From: MVRV01 sp964469905
GTDB taxonomy: Bacteria; Desulfobacterota; Syntrophia; Syntrophales; Smithellaceae
Direction: 5' to 3'
NCBI GenBank assembly: GCA_964469905.1
Contig: CAYXZW010000001.1
Span: 62,001-126,000 of the forward strand
Length of the DNA: 64,000 nt
Numbering within the stretch: position 1 is the stretch's first letter; the number at the start of each line of letters is the position of its first letter. This document shows positions 42,014 through 51,131 of the stretch, piece by piece. Below the pieces are notes generated by a model. That model was not told where the DNA came from. It searched no databases and saw only the letters and a program-made list of their open reading frames with translations. The translations under genes were made by a program, and so were the position numbers.

Positions 42014-43606
42014 TTGCAATACCCGGCAATTAGTAAAAATATTTTCACAAGTATTTTAGCAATCTTGTTCTTAGCGGCTTGTTTCGGTTGTGCCGATAAA
42101 AGTGTCAAGAAAGATCCTTTTTTTGAAAAATGGAACACGCTGGCGGAAAACTCTCATGGTCATTCTCCCAGTTCGGAACCGAAAAAAATTGATATATCGG
42201 CTCTGGCGGCAAAACAGGCCGAGTTAGCTGCCCGTGTGGCTGTCAGACAGATGCCTAACAAGAACATTAACCTAACCATGCGCTCCGCCGACTTGAAGGC
42301 TGTTTTAAGGGCAATGGCTAAGGCCGTTGACTTAAATCTTCTCATGAAAAACGATATCAAAGGCGAAGTGAGTGTAGATTTTCGGGGAGTGCCCTGGGAT
42401 CAGGCCTTTACGGGTTTATTGCGAACATATGGTTTATCTTATATTTGGGAAGGTAATATTATCCGGGTGATGACGATCGAGGACATTGATCGGGATCTCA
42501 AGCAGAAAATGAGTTTGCGAGATATCCAGTGGGTGGAGCCTCTGATGCAGCCGGTAGTTATTAATATTGATTATGCCGATATTAAGAAACTCAAGGAGAC
42601 GCTGGATGATTTTCTAACTAAAGATAAAGACGGAAAACCACGCGGATCAGTGAAAGTTGATGATCACACCAACTCTTTAGTTATTTCCGCGATGCAGGCT
42701 GATCTGATAAAAATGCTGCCGATTATCGAGATACTGGATAAACCGACACCACAGATACAGATTAAAGCTAATATTGTCGAGACAACTAAATCAACAGCAC
42801 GCGATTTAGGAATTATGTGGGGTGGAAGTCGCACCGGCAATCTTGGCGGTTCAGAAAATCTTTATGTAAAGGGCGGCACAGGTGCGCCGGTGGGTGGTAT
42901 CGGCGGTCAGGGCTTGGGAATCAATTTCCCGGCTCTAGCAGCTAATGCTGTAACAACAGCTTCGGGTACATTAGGACTAATGTTTGGTACAATTGGCGGG
43001 AATTTATTGGAAGTGCAATTGCAGGCTTTGCAAACTGACAGTAAACTGAATATTCTTTCCAGTCCATCAATAACAACATTGGATAACCAGAAGGCATTTA
43101 CCGAAAATGGTCAAAGGGTGCCTTTTATCACTACAACTACAAGTGGTGGCTCAACAACTCAAACAGTTACCTTTGAGGAAGTTGTGCTCAGATTGGAGAT
43201 TACTCCCCATGTTATTGACGGGAAAAATCTGAAGATGACAATTGTAGTAAAAAAAGACGAGCTTGACTTTACCAAATCTGACACCATGGGAGGCAATCCC
43301 ATTATCATCAAGAAGCAGACACAAACTGTTCTTATTGTAAAGGACGGGGAGACAATTGTTATCTCAGGATTGACAAAGCAAAAGAATGAGGCTTCCGGAG
43401 CAGGTTTGCCGTGGTTCAAAGATATTCCTGGACTGGGCTGGCTTTTCAAATCTGATTCTAAAAATGAAGAAATGCAGGAAGTGCTTGTTTTTATTACTCC
43501 CCGTATCTTGCCAGCACATTCTCCCCAACAGAGCGCCTCTTCGGGAGAAAGCACGTTCAATGGTGCGGATAAAATGAAAAATAGCAAAAATACTGATAAG
43601 AATTAA
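42014..43606 (+). CDS. pilQ: Lipoprotein secretin (PilQ/MshL family)
   Basis: About 530 residues. TTG 42014 has GGAGG (42000-42004) at 9 bases and gives a signal peptide with lipobox LAAC (Cys about 23), as in MshL; a longer frame would mask this. Domains in order are an STN-like N-domain (INLTMRSADLKAVLRAMAKAV, here in parts), an N1/NolW region (YADIKKLKETLDDFL, VKVDDHTNSLVIS), and the secretin barrel (VQLQALQTDSKLNILSSPSI, FEEVVLRLEITPHVI, GLPWFKDIPGLGWLF, VLVFITPRIL). It forms the outer-membrane pore through which the pilus passes. Confidence 0.9.
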   Translation: MQYPAISKNIFTSILAILFLAACFGCADKSVKKDPFFEKWNTLAENSHGHSPSSEPKKIDISALAAKQAELAARVAVRQMPNKNINLTMRSADLKAVLRAMAKAVDLNLLMKNDIKGEVSVDFRGVPWDQAFTGLLRTYGLSYIWEGNIIRVMTIEDIDRDLKQKMSLRDIQWVEPLMQPVVINIDYADIKKLKETLDDFLTKDKDGKPRGSVKVDDHTNSLVISAMQADLIKMLPIIEILDKPTPQIQIKANIVETTKSTARDLGIMWGGSRTGNLGGSENLYVKGGTGAPVGGIGGQGLGINFPALAANAVTTASGTLGLMFGTIGGNLLEVQLQALQTDSKLNILSSPSITTLDNQKAFTENGQRVPFITTTTSGGSTTQTVTFEEVVLRLEITPHVIDGKNLKMTIVVKKDELDFTKSDTMGGNPIIIKKQTQTVLIVKDGETIVISGLTKQKNEASGAGLPWFKDIPGLGWLFKSDSKNEEMQEVLVFITPRILPAHSPQQSASSGESTFNGADKMKNSKNTDKN

Positions 43607-43662
43607 TATCAAACTTTGATATCGATGTTCTCTGGATTTTTCTAAATTTAAGGCGACAATTA

Positions 43663-45348
43663 ATGGAATATTACAGCATTCTTAATTTTAAAAAAGAACC
43701 GTTTTCCAATTCACCGGAGCCGGAATTTTTCTTTGAAGCGCCAAAATATATAAGTTGCCTGCAAAAGCTGGAGCTGGCCGTAAGATTGCGCCGTGGTCTG
43801 AGTGTAGTAATCGGTGATATCGGCACGGGGAAGACAACATTATGCCGAAAACTAATCCAGCAATTGTCTTTTTCTCCCAAAGACTCGCAGACAATTGAAA
43901 CACATCTTCTCCTCGATCCATCTTTTGATAGCACTATCGGGTTCCTGCAAGCCACCAGTTTAATGATTGGTGTGCCGGATTTTGAAGGGCAGGAAAATGA
44001 ATGGCAATTAAAAGAGAAAATTAAAAATTATCTTTTCAACAAAGGAGTAAACGAAAATAAAATAACGGTTTTAATTATTGATGAAGGCCAAAAAATTCCG
44101 GAAAACTGTATCGAAATATTAAGAGAATTTCTTAATTACGAAACAAATAATTTTAAACTGCTCCAGATTATCATTTTTGCGCAACCAGAATTTAAAAAAG
44201 TGTTGAAAAAATATGCTAATTTGTCTGACCGGGTTAATTATCTCTATTATCTGAAAAATCTGAACTTTAAGCAAATGCGTTCCATGATTAAGTATCGCAT
44301 CACCGTGGCCAGTAATTTTGAAAAATCTTTCGACATTTTTACCTACTGGGGAATGCTGGCGATCTATCTGGCGACCCACGGCTATCCGCGGAAAGTCGTC
44401 ACTTTGTGTCATCAGGTGCTTTTGATGATGATTATCCGAGGCAAACAGAATGCCAATTTATTTCTGGTACGGAATTGCATCAACGACATGTATTCTCCGC
44501 TATTCCGCCGGATGAGGCTCGCTCTACTCAGCATTGTTCTATTTATCTTTGCAGGAGTTTTATTTTGGCAGGAAAATGCCGTCAACATTAATTTTTACAA
44601 TCAATTTTCAGTGCCACAAATTATATCACAGGTGAAGGAGTTGCTGCCTTTTTCTGATGCTCCCGCACCGGCAGAAAAAAAAATAGCTTCGTCATCTGCA
44701 GCCGTTATTGCCGGAAATAGAGAGATATTGCCAATACAGGCTTCTCCAGCTCCGACCGCAAATCCCACAGATACAACGTTGCCGGCAGGCAATATCGCAC
44801 CGGTCAATCCAACGGCAGCAGCAGTAATTCCCGAGAGTAAAATGCAGGAGCTAAAAATGCCTGATTCTCTCGGAACATTAACCATGAAGCAGGGAAGAAC
44901 ACTCTGGAAGACGATCGAAAATATTTATGGTGAGGCAACTCCGGAAATCATTGCCAAAGTCAATAAAGCCAATCCTCATCTAAATAATAAGGATAAAATT
45001 ATGGTGGGACAAAAAATTAATTTCCCGCCGATTACCGCCAGCGTCAAGCCGTTTAAGGAAGGTAGCTTTATTGTTGTCCTGGAAAAAGGAAATGATTTGA
45101 AGCAAATGTACGATTTATTTCATGAAAATACCTATAAAAAAACATTGCCGCTCATGTTGTTTTTCCCTTACTGGAACAGCGGGGAAGGTATGACCTTCGC
45201 AGTTGTTCTTGATAAAAGTTTTGCTAATCCTCAAGCGGCAAAAGAAGCGATTAACAAATTGCCTGCTTCCATTGCGGCAAAAGCGAAAATTATATCTCAT
45301 TGGGATGAAAAAACGGTGTTTTTCAACGGTCAGGTCTTGAAGAATTAA
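43663..45348 (+). CDS. ExeA/MshM-like AAA ATPase with membrane helix and LysM domain
   Basis: 561 residues. The N-terminal AAA ATPase (MEYYSILNFKKEPFSNSPEP opening, Walker A GDIGTGKTT, Walker B VLIIDEGQ) is of the GspA/ExeA/MshM type. A membrane helix follows (about 286-305, LALLSIVLFIFAGVLFW), then an Ala/Pro-rich linker, a LysM peptidoglycan-binding module (about 405-465, LTMKQGRTLWKTIENIYGEA...KIMVGQKINFPP) and a C-terminal SPOR-like segment. ExeA-type proteins help place the secretin through the cell wall. Its position after the secretin matches mshL-mshM order. Confidence 0.85.
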   Translation: MEYYSILNFKKEPFSNSPEPEFFFEAPKYISCLQKLELAVRLRRGLSVVIGDIGTGKTTLCRKLIQQLSFSPKDSQTIETHLLLDPSFDSTIGFLQATSLMIGVPDFEGQENEWQLKEKIKNYLFNKGVNENKITVLIIDEGQKIPENCIEILREFLNYETNNFKLLQIIIFAQPEFKKVLKKYANLSDRVNYLYYLKNLNFKQMRSMIKYRITVASNFEKSFDIFTYWGMLAIYLATHGYPRKVVTLCHQVLLMMIIRGKQNANLFLVRNCINDMYSPLFRRMRLALLSIVLFIFAGVLFWQENAVNINFYNQFSVPQIISQVKELLPFSDAPAPAEKKIASSSAAVIAGNREILPIQASPAPTANPTDTTLPAGNIAPVNPTAAAVIPESKMQELKMPDSLGTLTMKQGRTLWKTIENIYGEATPEIIAKVNKANPHLNNKDKIMVGQKINFPPITASVKPFKEGSFIVVLEKGNDLKQMYDLFHENTYKKTLPLMLFFPYWNSGEGMTFAVVLDKSFANPQAAKEAINKLPASIAAKAKIISHWDEKTVFFNGQVLKN

Positions 45349-45374
45349 CACGAGCGATCATCCAGAGGCTGTTT

Positions 45375-47087
45375 ATGAAAATAAAAAAACGCTTAGGTGA
45401 AATGCTCGTCGAAAGCGGGCTTATAACAGAAGAAAAACTTCAGCAGGCACTGATTGATCAGAGAAAAGCCGGCTTAAAACTGGGACAATATTTAACCAGG
45501 CAAAGCATAGTTAATGAACAACAAATAATCGATTTGTTAAGTCAGCAACTCCGAATTCAAAAATATCACCCGGATAATTTCCCTTTAGATATTGGTCTGT
45601 CGCGTCAGATACCAATTGAAACAGCACAGAAATTCCAGATTGCTCCTTTAAAGAGGAAAGGTCGCCTCCTTACAATTGCCATGGTTGATCCCCTTGATAT
45701 CAACGCCATGGATACTATCGAGGTTTTAACTAATTCCGAAGTAGAACCGGTAGTGTGTTCGGAAAGAGAAGTAAATCAAATTATCAATAGTTTATACGGA
45801 ATGCAATCGGGATTAGGCAGTGTTATGGATAACATTGATATTGACCTGGAGACCGAAGAGCAAAACGAAGAAGCAGCCAGTAAAGAAGAAGTGCAAATTG
45901 CTTCACTGCAGGACATGGCGGGCGAGGCGCCGGTGATTCGTCTGGTTAATTCAATTTTTTCCCAGGCGGTGCGTGATGGAGCCAGCGATGTGCACATCAG
46001 TCCTCAACACGACAACGTGCAATTGCGCTTCCGCATTGATGGAAAACTGCTCGAAGTACCATCTCCTCCCAAAGTGTTTTTTTTACCAATCATAGCCCGT
46101 ATGAAAATATTAGCCAATATGGACATAACGGTATCGCGAATTCCGCAAGACGGCCGGTTTACTCTTAAAGTGGATAAGAAAGAAATCAATGTTCGCGTTT
46201 CTTCCATTCCCACCATTTACGGTGAAAATATAGTATTGCGTCTTTTGGATATGAGCGGCGGGATTTATACCCTCGATCGTTTAGGCATGGTTGCCGAAGA
46301 CATGGAAAAAATTGAAAAGATGAGCGATAAGCCCTATGGAATGATTCTCAGCACCGGTCCGACGGGGAGTGGTAAAAGTACCAGCCTTTACGCCATATTA
46401 AACTCGATCAACAAACCCGATATAAACATTATCACTCTGGAAGATCCTGTGGAATATAGAATTAATAACATCCGGCAGGTCCAGCTCAACAGAAAGGCCG
46501 GTATGACATTTGCCAGCGGGTTGCGGTCAATTTTGCGACAGGACCCGGATGTCGTTATGGTCGGTGAAATCCGCGATGCCGAGACGGCCGCAATCTCGGT
46601 ACAGGCGGCGCAGACAGGTCACCGGTTATTTTCCACCATGCATACCAACGATGCAACCGGAGTTATCACGCGGTTTATTGACATGGGTATTGAACCATTT
46701 CTGATTTCATCAGTTTTGCTGGTATCTTTTGCCCAGAGATTGGTTCGTACTGTTTGCCCTTACTGCAAGGAACCATACAAGCCGCCCGAAAAGGCTCTGG
46801 CAGATTTCGGCATAACCCAGGAAGAAGCAAAAAATGCAACATTTCAACACGGAAGGGGATGTTATCAATGTAAAAATACCGGTTACAAGGGAAGAACCGG
46901 CTTGTTTGAAGTATTGGTAAATGACGAACTGATTCAAGATTTGATTATGAAGCGAAAATCCAGCCAGGAAATCAACCGGGCGGCAGTAGAGGCAGGCCGG
47001 TTGAGGACATTGAGGGAAGATGCAGCGGTAAAAGTTATGAAGGGGATTACCACATTGGAAGAAGCTGCTTCGGCAGTAATGACTTAA
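45375..47087 (+). CDS. pilB: Pilus extension ATPase, PilB/MshE/GspE family, with MshEN domain
   Basis: 570 residues. The N-terminal domain carries two MshEN-type motifs, RLGEMLVESGLITEEKLQQA (followed by LIDQ) and KLGQYLTRQSIVNEQQIIDL (followed by LSQQL). In MshE these motifs bind cyclic di-GMP. The ATPase core has Walker A GPTGSGKST, the Asp box, Walker B DPDVVMVGEIRDAETA, the His box and the tetracysteine zinc motif CPYC...CYQC. It powers pilus extension at the cytoplasmic face. pilC follows after 20 bases. Confidence 0.93.
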   Translation: MKIKKRLGEMLVESGLITEEKLQQALIDQRKAGLKLGQYLTRQSIVNEQQIIDLLSQQLRIQKYHPDNFPLDIGLSRQIPIETAQKFQIAPLKRKGRLLTIAMVDPLDINAMDTIEVLTNSEVEPVVCSEREVNQIINSLYGMQSGLGSVMDNIDIDLETEEQNEEAASKEEVQIASLQDMAGEAPVIRLVNSIFSQAVRDGASDVHISPQHDNVQLRFRIDGKLLEVPSPPKVFFLPIIARMKILANMDITVSRIPQDGRFTLKVDKKEINVRVSSIPTIYGENIVLRLLDMSGGIYTLDRLGMVAEDMEKIEKMSDKPYGMILSTGPTGSGKSTSLYAILNSINKPDINIITLEDPVEYRINNIRQVQLNRKAGMTFASGLRSILRQDPDVVMVGEIRDAETAAISVQAAQTGHRLFSTMHTNDATGVITRFIDMGIEPFLISSVLLVSFAQRLVRTVCPYCKEPYKPPEKALADFGITQEEAKNATFQHGRGCYQCKNTGYKGRTGLFEVLVNDELIQDLIMKRKSSQEINRAAVEAGRLRTLREDAAVKVMKGITTLEEAASAVMT

Positions 47088-47107
47088 GAAAGGCATAAGG
47101 TGAAAAA

Positions 47108-48328
47108 ATGGCTAATTATGTCTATAAGGCTATTGATCAAAATGGAAAAACAGTCGCTGGTGTCCTGGAAGCAGAATCCACCGACATGGTCAATACAATG
47201 TTAGCTGCGCGTGGGTTAATGCCTTCCCAGATTGTTGAAGAAAAAATCAGCAGCACTGAAAGCATTTTTTCTAAATTATCTTCGTTTGGCGAGGTAGTCA
47301 AAGTAAAAGATCTTATTTTATTTACAAAACAGTTCCGTTCCATGCTCGGCGCTGGTGTCCCGATATTAAGGTTGCTGCAAGTACTGGAAGCGCAAACGGA
47401 AAGTAAAGTATTAAAATCCGCTATAACAGAAATTGTTCAAGATATCCGGCAAGGTTCATCATTGGCTGATGCCCTAACAAAATTCCCCAAAATATTTTCA
47501 CCGCTTTATTGCAGCATGGTTCGCGCCGGCGAAGCAAGCGGCAGTGTTCCTAATGTTATGGAACGGCTGATTTATATCATTGAACACGAAGATAAAGTTA
47601 AAAATGATATAAAAACGGCATTAAGATATCCCAAAATTGTTGTTGTTGCATTGGGTATAGCTTTTTTTATTCTTTTAACTTTTGTTGTACCGGTATTTGC
47701 CACCATGTTCGAAAAGGCCGGCTTGACTTTACCTATACCGACAAAAATTGCTGTTTTTATGTACAATACATTAAAAAATTATTGGTATCTGCTTATTGGT
47801 GGAGCAGTTATAATAGCTTTCGGTTTAGTTACTTATGTTAAGACGGAAAAGGGCAGGCTGATGAAAGACTCGTTAATACTGCAAATCCCCATAATTGGTC
47901 CTTTATTCCAGAAATCAGCAATGTCACGTTTTTCCAGTATTTTTGCTATTTTGCAGACGAGTGGCGTTCCTGTTATGCAATCTCTGACAATATTATCGGA
48001 ATCAATCGGCAATGCCGCCATTTCCCAGGCCTTCGACCATGTTAGGGAACGCATTCAGGAAGGCAAGGGGATTTCTGCACCCCTGAAAACAGCAAAGTAT
48101 TTCACTCCGATGGTAATTGACATGATCGCCATTGGGGAAGAATCCGGAAACATTGATGAAATGTTGCGGGAAATAACCAAGCATTACGATGATGAAGTTG
48201 CCTATGCCGTGCAAGGTCTGACCGATGCTATAGGTCCGATTCTCATGGTGGGCTTGGCAGCCGTTGTCGGGTTCTTTGCATTAGCCATATTTATGCCGAT
48301 GTGGGATATGACAAAAATGGTTAAATAA
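47108..48328 (+). CDS. pilC: Pilus platform protein PilC/MshG/GspF
   Basis: A 406-residue inner-membrane platform protein. It has two T2SSF domains (about 70-193 and 272-395), each with the family core (FTKQFRSMLGAGVPILRLLQ and MSRFSSIFAILQTSGVPVMQ) and an acidic motif (GEASG and GEESG). Three membrane helices lie at about 170-195, 220-240 and 375-400. It works with the ATPase to feed pilins into the fibre. Confidence 0.95.
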   Translation: MANYVYKAIDQNGKTVAGVLEAESTDMVNTMLAARGLMPSQIVEEKISSTESIFSKLSSFGEVVKVKDLILFTKQFRSMLGAGVPILRLLQVLEAQTESKVLKSAITEIVQDIRQGSSLADALTKFPKIFSPLYCSMVRAGEASGSVPNVMERLIYIIEHEDKVKNDIKTALRYPKIVVVALGIAFFILLTFVVPVFATMFEKAGLTLPIPTKIAVFMYNTLKNYWYLLIGGAVIIAFGLVTYVKTEKGRLMKDSLILQIPIIGPLFQKSAMSRFSSIFAILQTSGVPVMQSLTILSESIGNAAISQAFDHVRERIQEGKGISAPLKTAKYFTPMVIDMIAIGEESGNIDEMLREITKHYDDEVAYAVQGLTDAIGPILMVGLAAVVGFFALAIFMPMWDMTKMVK

Positions 48329-48335
48329 AGCAAAA

Positions 48336-49655
48336 ATGAAAAAAAAGAACATTAATATAAGTCTTTATGTGTTAATTCCAGTTATCTACACAGGCATCTC
48401 CATAATTACTATGATTATTGCCTATCAGTTTTTATACTATTACGAGTTGCCAAAACGATTACCCACCGTACAGAATTTTATTTATTTGGTCTGTCTAACC
48501 GGTGTGATCGTATATCTGATGAGTTATCTTATCCTTCGGACGATCTTCCAACCGTTATTGCAATTTATGACTAAAACGAAAAAGATGCCAATTTTTTCAC
48601 CTGGCGCTACGGACAATGAAGAATCAACAGATGAATTAACAAAAATTAATCAAGTGTTTAAAGATGTTACCAATGTTTTAAGCAGCATCGAGGCCAAAGA
48701 GCTGTTTCCGCATATCATTAGTTCCAGTGCCTTAATGCACAGTATATTTACGAAAATTACAAAAGTAGCCCCTACGGAATCAACAGTTTTAATTACAGGT
48801 GAAAGCGGAACTGGCAAGGAGTTAATTGCCTCCAGTATTCATAAGCGTAGCTTACGCTGTCAAAAACCATTCATCCAGATAAACTGCGTGGCCATTCCGG
48901 AAGGTTTGTTGGAGAGTGAACTGTTCGGACACGAAAAAGGTTCTTTTACCGGTGCAGTTACGCAAAAAAAAGGCAAATTTGAGATGGCCGATGGTGGGAC
49001 CGTTTTTCTAGATGAAATCGGAGATATGCCTATGGCCACACAGGCAAAACTATTGCGCGTATTACAGGAGAAGCAATTTGAAAGGGTAGGGGGAACAAAG
49101 ACGATTGCAGTTGATGTGCGCTTTATTGCGGCAACAAATAAGGATTTGCCAGAATTAATTAAAGAAAAGTTGTTTCGAGAGGATCTTTTTTTTCGGTTAA
49201 ATGTTTTTTCTATTTTATTGCCGCCGCTGAGGGAAAGACAGGAGGACATATCTATCCTGACCAATCATTTTTTAGAACATTCACCAAAACCGGCGAAACT
49301 ATCGACTTCAGCATTGCAAATATTAATTGGCTATTCCTGGCCTGGTAATATTCGGGAATTGAAAAATGTTTTAGAACAAGCTTCCATATTGAGTGAAAAT
49401 GGAATTATCGAAGATTACCATTTGCCGGACTTTGTTCATAAGAAATCGATGTTATTAACAGGTAATATCGGGGATAATATTACCCTGGATAGCCGTCTGG
49501 ATTTGCTGGAGAGGGAGCTGATTATCAGTGCATTAAGAAAATCAGCTGGAGTACAGGTAAAAGCAGCACATCTTCTTGGTATAAATCAAAGAAGTCTATG
49601 GCATAGAATTAAAAAACATTCGATAGATGTAACTACTATTAAAAATCTCCAATAA
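48336..49655 (+). CDS. Membrane-anchored sigma-54-dependent transcriptional activator
   Basis: 439 residues. Two N-terminal membrane helices (about 9-33 and 46-68) form a hairpin with a loop of about 12 residues. The AAA+ sigma-54 domain follows (GESGTGKELIASSIH, GHEKGSFTGAV, GGTVFLDEIGDM, FRLNVFSILLPPLRERQED) and ends in a Fis-type HTH (VQVKAAHLLGINQRSLWHRIKKH). There is no receiver, PAS or GAF domain, so its input probably comes through the membrane hairpin or a protein partner. It starts 7 bases after pilC and lies just upstream of a sigma-54-like promoter for the pilins, so it is the obvious candidate activator. Confidence 0.88.
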   Translation: MKKKNINISLYVLIPVIYTGISIITMIIAYQFLYYYELPKRLPTVQNFIYLVCLTGVIVYLMSYLILRTIFQPLLQFMTKTKKMPIFSPGATDNEESTDELTKINQVFKDVTNVLSSIEAKELFPHIISSSALMHSIFTKITKVAPTESTVLITGESGTGKELIASSIHKRSLRCQKPFIQINCVAIPEGLLESELFGHEKGSFTGAVTQKKGKFEMADGGTVFLDEIGDMPMATQAKLLRVLQEKQFERVGGTKTIAVDVRFIAATNKDLPELIKEKLFREDLFFRLNVFSILLPPLRERQEDISILTNHFLEHSPKPAKLSTSALQILIGYSWPGNIRELKNVLEQASILSENGIIEDYHLPDFVHKKSMLLTGNIGDNITLDSRLDLLERELIISALRKSAGVQVKAAHLLGINQRSLWHRIKKHSIDVTTIKNLQ

Positions 49656-49732
49656 TTGTAGATGATATACAATTTATTGTTGTTTGTTCGTGCATTTTAA
49701 AATATCTTGATAAAAAAATAAAGGAAAAAGTA

Positions 49733-49761
49733 TTGACACTTGAAAAATATATTGATATAAT
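49733..49761 (+). promoter_or_regulatory. Consensus sigma-70 promoter upstream of the pilins
   Basis: TTGACA (49733-49738), a 17-base spacer, then TATAAT (49756-49761): a perfect consensus pair, 156 bases before the first pilin ATG. Confidence 0.7.
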
Positions 49762-49816
49762 AATAACTTAAATAGTAATAATATTTTATAGCAAAAAAAT
49801 AGCTTTTTAGAAATAA

Positions 49817-49832
49817 TGGCATGAATGTTGAT
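49817..49832 (+). promoter_or_regulatory. Sigma-54-like promoter upstream of the pilins
   Basis: TGGCATGAATGTTGAT matches the sigma-54 consensus TGGCAYRNNNNTTGCW at every defined position except A for C in the -12 element. It lies 85 bases before the first pilin ATG, and an in-cis sigma-54 activator gene ends 161 bases upstream. Confidence 0.65.
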
Positions 49833-49916
49833 TAAAAGCATTATAGTAAAATAAAATAATTTTAACAAAAATTGTTAAATAAATGTCGAGAGAATAAACT
49901 AGGAGGAGAAGAAATT

Positions 49917-50291
49917 ATGATCGGAAACCAAAAAGGTTTTACTCTGATTGAAATTATCGCCGTACTGGTAATTCTAGGAATTTTAGCTGCTACAGCCGTT
50001 CCTAGATATATTAGCCTGCAGGAAGAAGCCAGAGCAAGTGCTGCTCAGGCAGCAATTGCAGAAGTAAAAGCCCAAGCGAATCAGTATTACGCCATCAATA
50101 CATTACGTAATGGTGCTCCACCACCAATCTCGTCTGTTCTTACATCTGTAACTGCTACACCTAATGTCGGACCTGATTATACAGTTGCCGCAGCGATAGC
50201 TGCAGGAAGCACCGGAATTACAATTTCAGTAAGTGCTGTCAGGGGTACGGCGATAACAGCAGTAGTTGGAACATGGACTATGCCCCAATAA
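49917..50291 (+). CDS. Type IV pilin 1
   Basis: A 124-residue prepilin. The leader MIGNQKG is cleaved before F in KGFTLIEIIAVLVILGILAA, with Glu at +5. The hydrophobic helix is followed by an amphipathic stretch (EEARASAAQAAIAEVKAQA) and a small, cysteine-free globular head that ends VVGTWTMPQ. A strong AGGAGG precedes ATG 49917. A longer upstream frame is rejected because it would bury the leader. Its 3' half is nearly identical to pilin 3, and a 48-base block is identical to pilin 2. Confidence 0.93.
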   Translation: MIGNQKGFTLIEIIAVLVILGILAATAVPRYISLQEEARASAAQAAIAEVKAQANQYYAINTLRNGAPPPISSVLTSVTATPNVGPDYTVAAAIAAGSTGITISVSAVRGTAITAVVGTWTMPQ

Positions 50292-50307
50292 ATATCAGGG
50301 ATGAACT

Positions 50308-50685
50308 ATGTTGCGAAATGAAAGGGGTTTTACTCTGATTGAAATTATTGCTGTACTGGTTATTTTAGGTATATTAGCTGCAACGGCAGTTCCCAAATAT
50401 ATCAACCTGCAGGATGAAGCCAGAGCAAGTGCTGCTCAGGCAGCAATTGCAGAAGTAAAAGCCAGGTCAATGCTATATTATGCTGTCAATACTTTACGCA
50501 ATGGTGCTCCGCCCCCAATCGCATCTATTACATCATCTTTAACAAGCGCTCCCGATGTCGGAGCTGATTTCGGTGTAACTGCGGCGGTAAATGGAACAAA
50601 CGGTATTAATATTTCTGTGGGTACGGTAAAAGGCATTGCCATAACTGCTGTTACGGGTTACTGGACCATGCCCCAAGAAGAATAA
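50308..50685 (+). CDS. Type IV pilin 2
   Basis: A 125-residue prepilin with leader MLRNERG before FTLIEIIAVLVILGILAATA, Glu+5, and the amphipathic EARASAAQAAIAEVKAR. The head differs most from the other two (ITSSLTSAPDVGADFGVTAA, ending TGYWTMPQEE). It lies 16 bases after pilin 1 on the same transcript, and has no cysteines. Confidence 0.93.
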   Translation: MLRNERGFTLIEIIAVLVILGILAATAVPKYINLQDEARASAAQAAIAEVKARSMLYYAVNTLRNGAPPPIASITSSLTSAPDVGADFGVTAAVNGTNGINISVGTVKGIAITAVTGYWTMPQEE

Positions 50686-50702
50686 AAATTAAAGGAGGAA
50701 GC

Positions 50703-51077
50703 ATGTTAAGAAATGAAAAAGGATTCACACTGATTGAAATTATCGCAGTACTGGTCATTCTGGGGATTTTGGCTGCGGTAGCAGTACCAAAGTATATCGA
50801 TATGCAAAATGAAGCGAGGACAAGTGCTGCACAGGCAGCAATCGCTGAGGTAAAAGCCCAAGCGAATAATTATTATTCCATTAATCTTTTGCGAAATGGT
50901 TCGGCGCCACCAATCTCGTCTGTTCTTTCATCTGTAACTGCCACACCTGATGTCGGACCTGATTATACAGTTGCCGCAGCGATAAATGCCGGAAGCACCG
51001 GAATTACAATTTCAGTAAGTGCTGTTAAGGGTACGGCGATAACAGCAGTAACTGGAACATGGACTATGCCCCAATAA
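50703..51077 (+). CDS. Type IV pilin 3
   Basis: A 124-residue prepilin with leader MLRNEKG before FTLIEIIAVLVILGILAAVA. The head is close to pilin 1 (SSVLSSVTATPDVGPDYTVA, ending VTGTWTMPQ). AAAGGAGG precedes the ATG. It is the last gene before a strong bidirectional terminator. Confidence 0.93.
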   Translation: MLRNEKGFTLIEIIAVLVILGILAAVAVPKYIDMQNEARTSAAQAAIAEVKAQANNYYSINLLRNGSAPPISSVLSSVTATPDVGPDYTVAAAINAGSTGITISVSAVKGTAITAVTGTWTMPQ

Positions 51078-51098
51078 TTTAAAGTATCCTCATATGAT

Positions 51099-51131
51099 AA
51101 AAAAAGCGTGATTTTAATCACGCTTTTTTTA
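51099..51131. terminator. Bidirectional terminator between pilin 3 and the TPR membrane protein
   Basis: AAGCGTGATT (51104-51113) pairs with AATCACGCTT (51116-51125), with a two-base loop, A-run to the left and T-run to the right. It serves both convergent transcripts. Confidence 0.9.

Noticed and set aside
39092..48328. The assembly locus as a type II secretion system
   Set aside because: A PilM/PilN/PilO/PilP set is present, there are no GspG-K pseudopilins, and the substrates are three major-pilin-like genes.
49917..51077. Pilins as conductive, Geobacter-type e-pilins
   Set aside because: The mature proteins are about 118 residues with few aromatics in the head, unlike the short aromatic-rich e-pilins.
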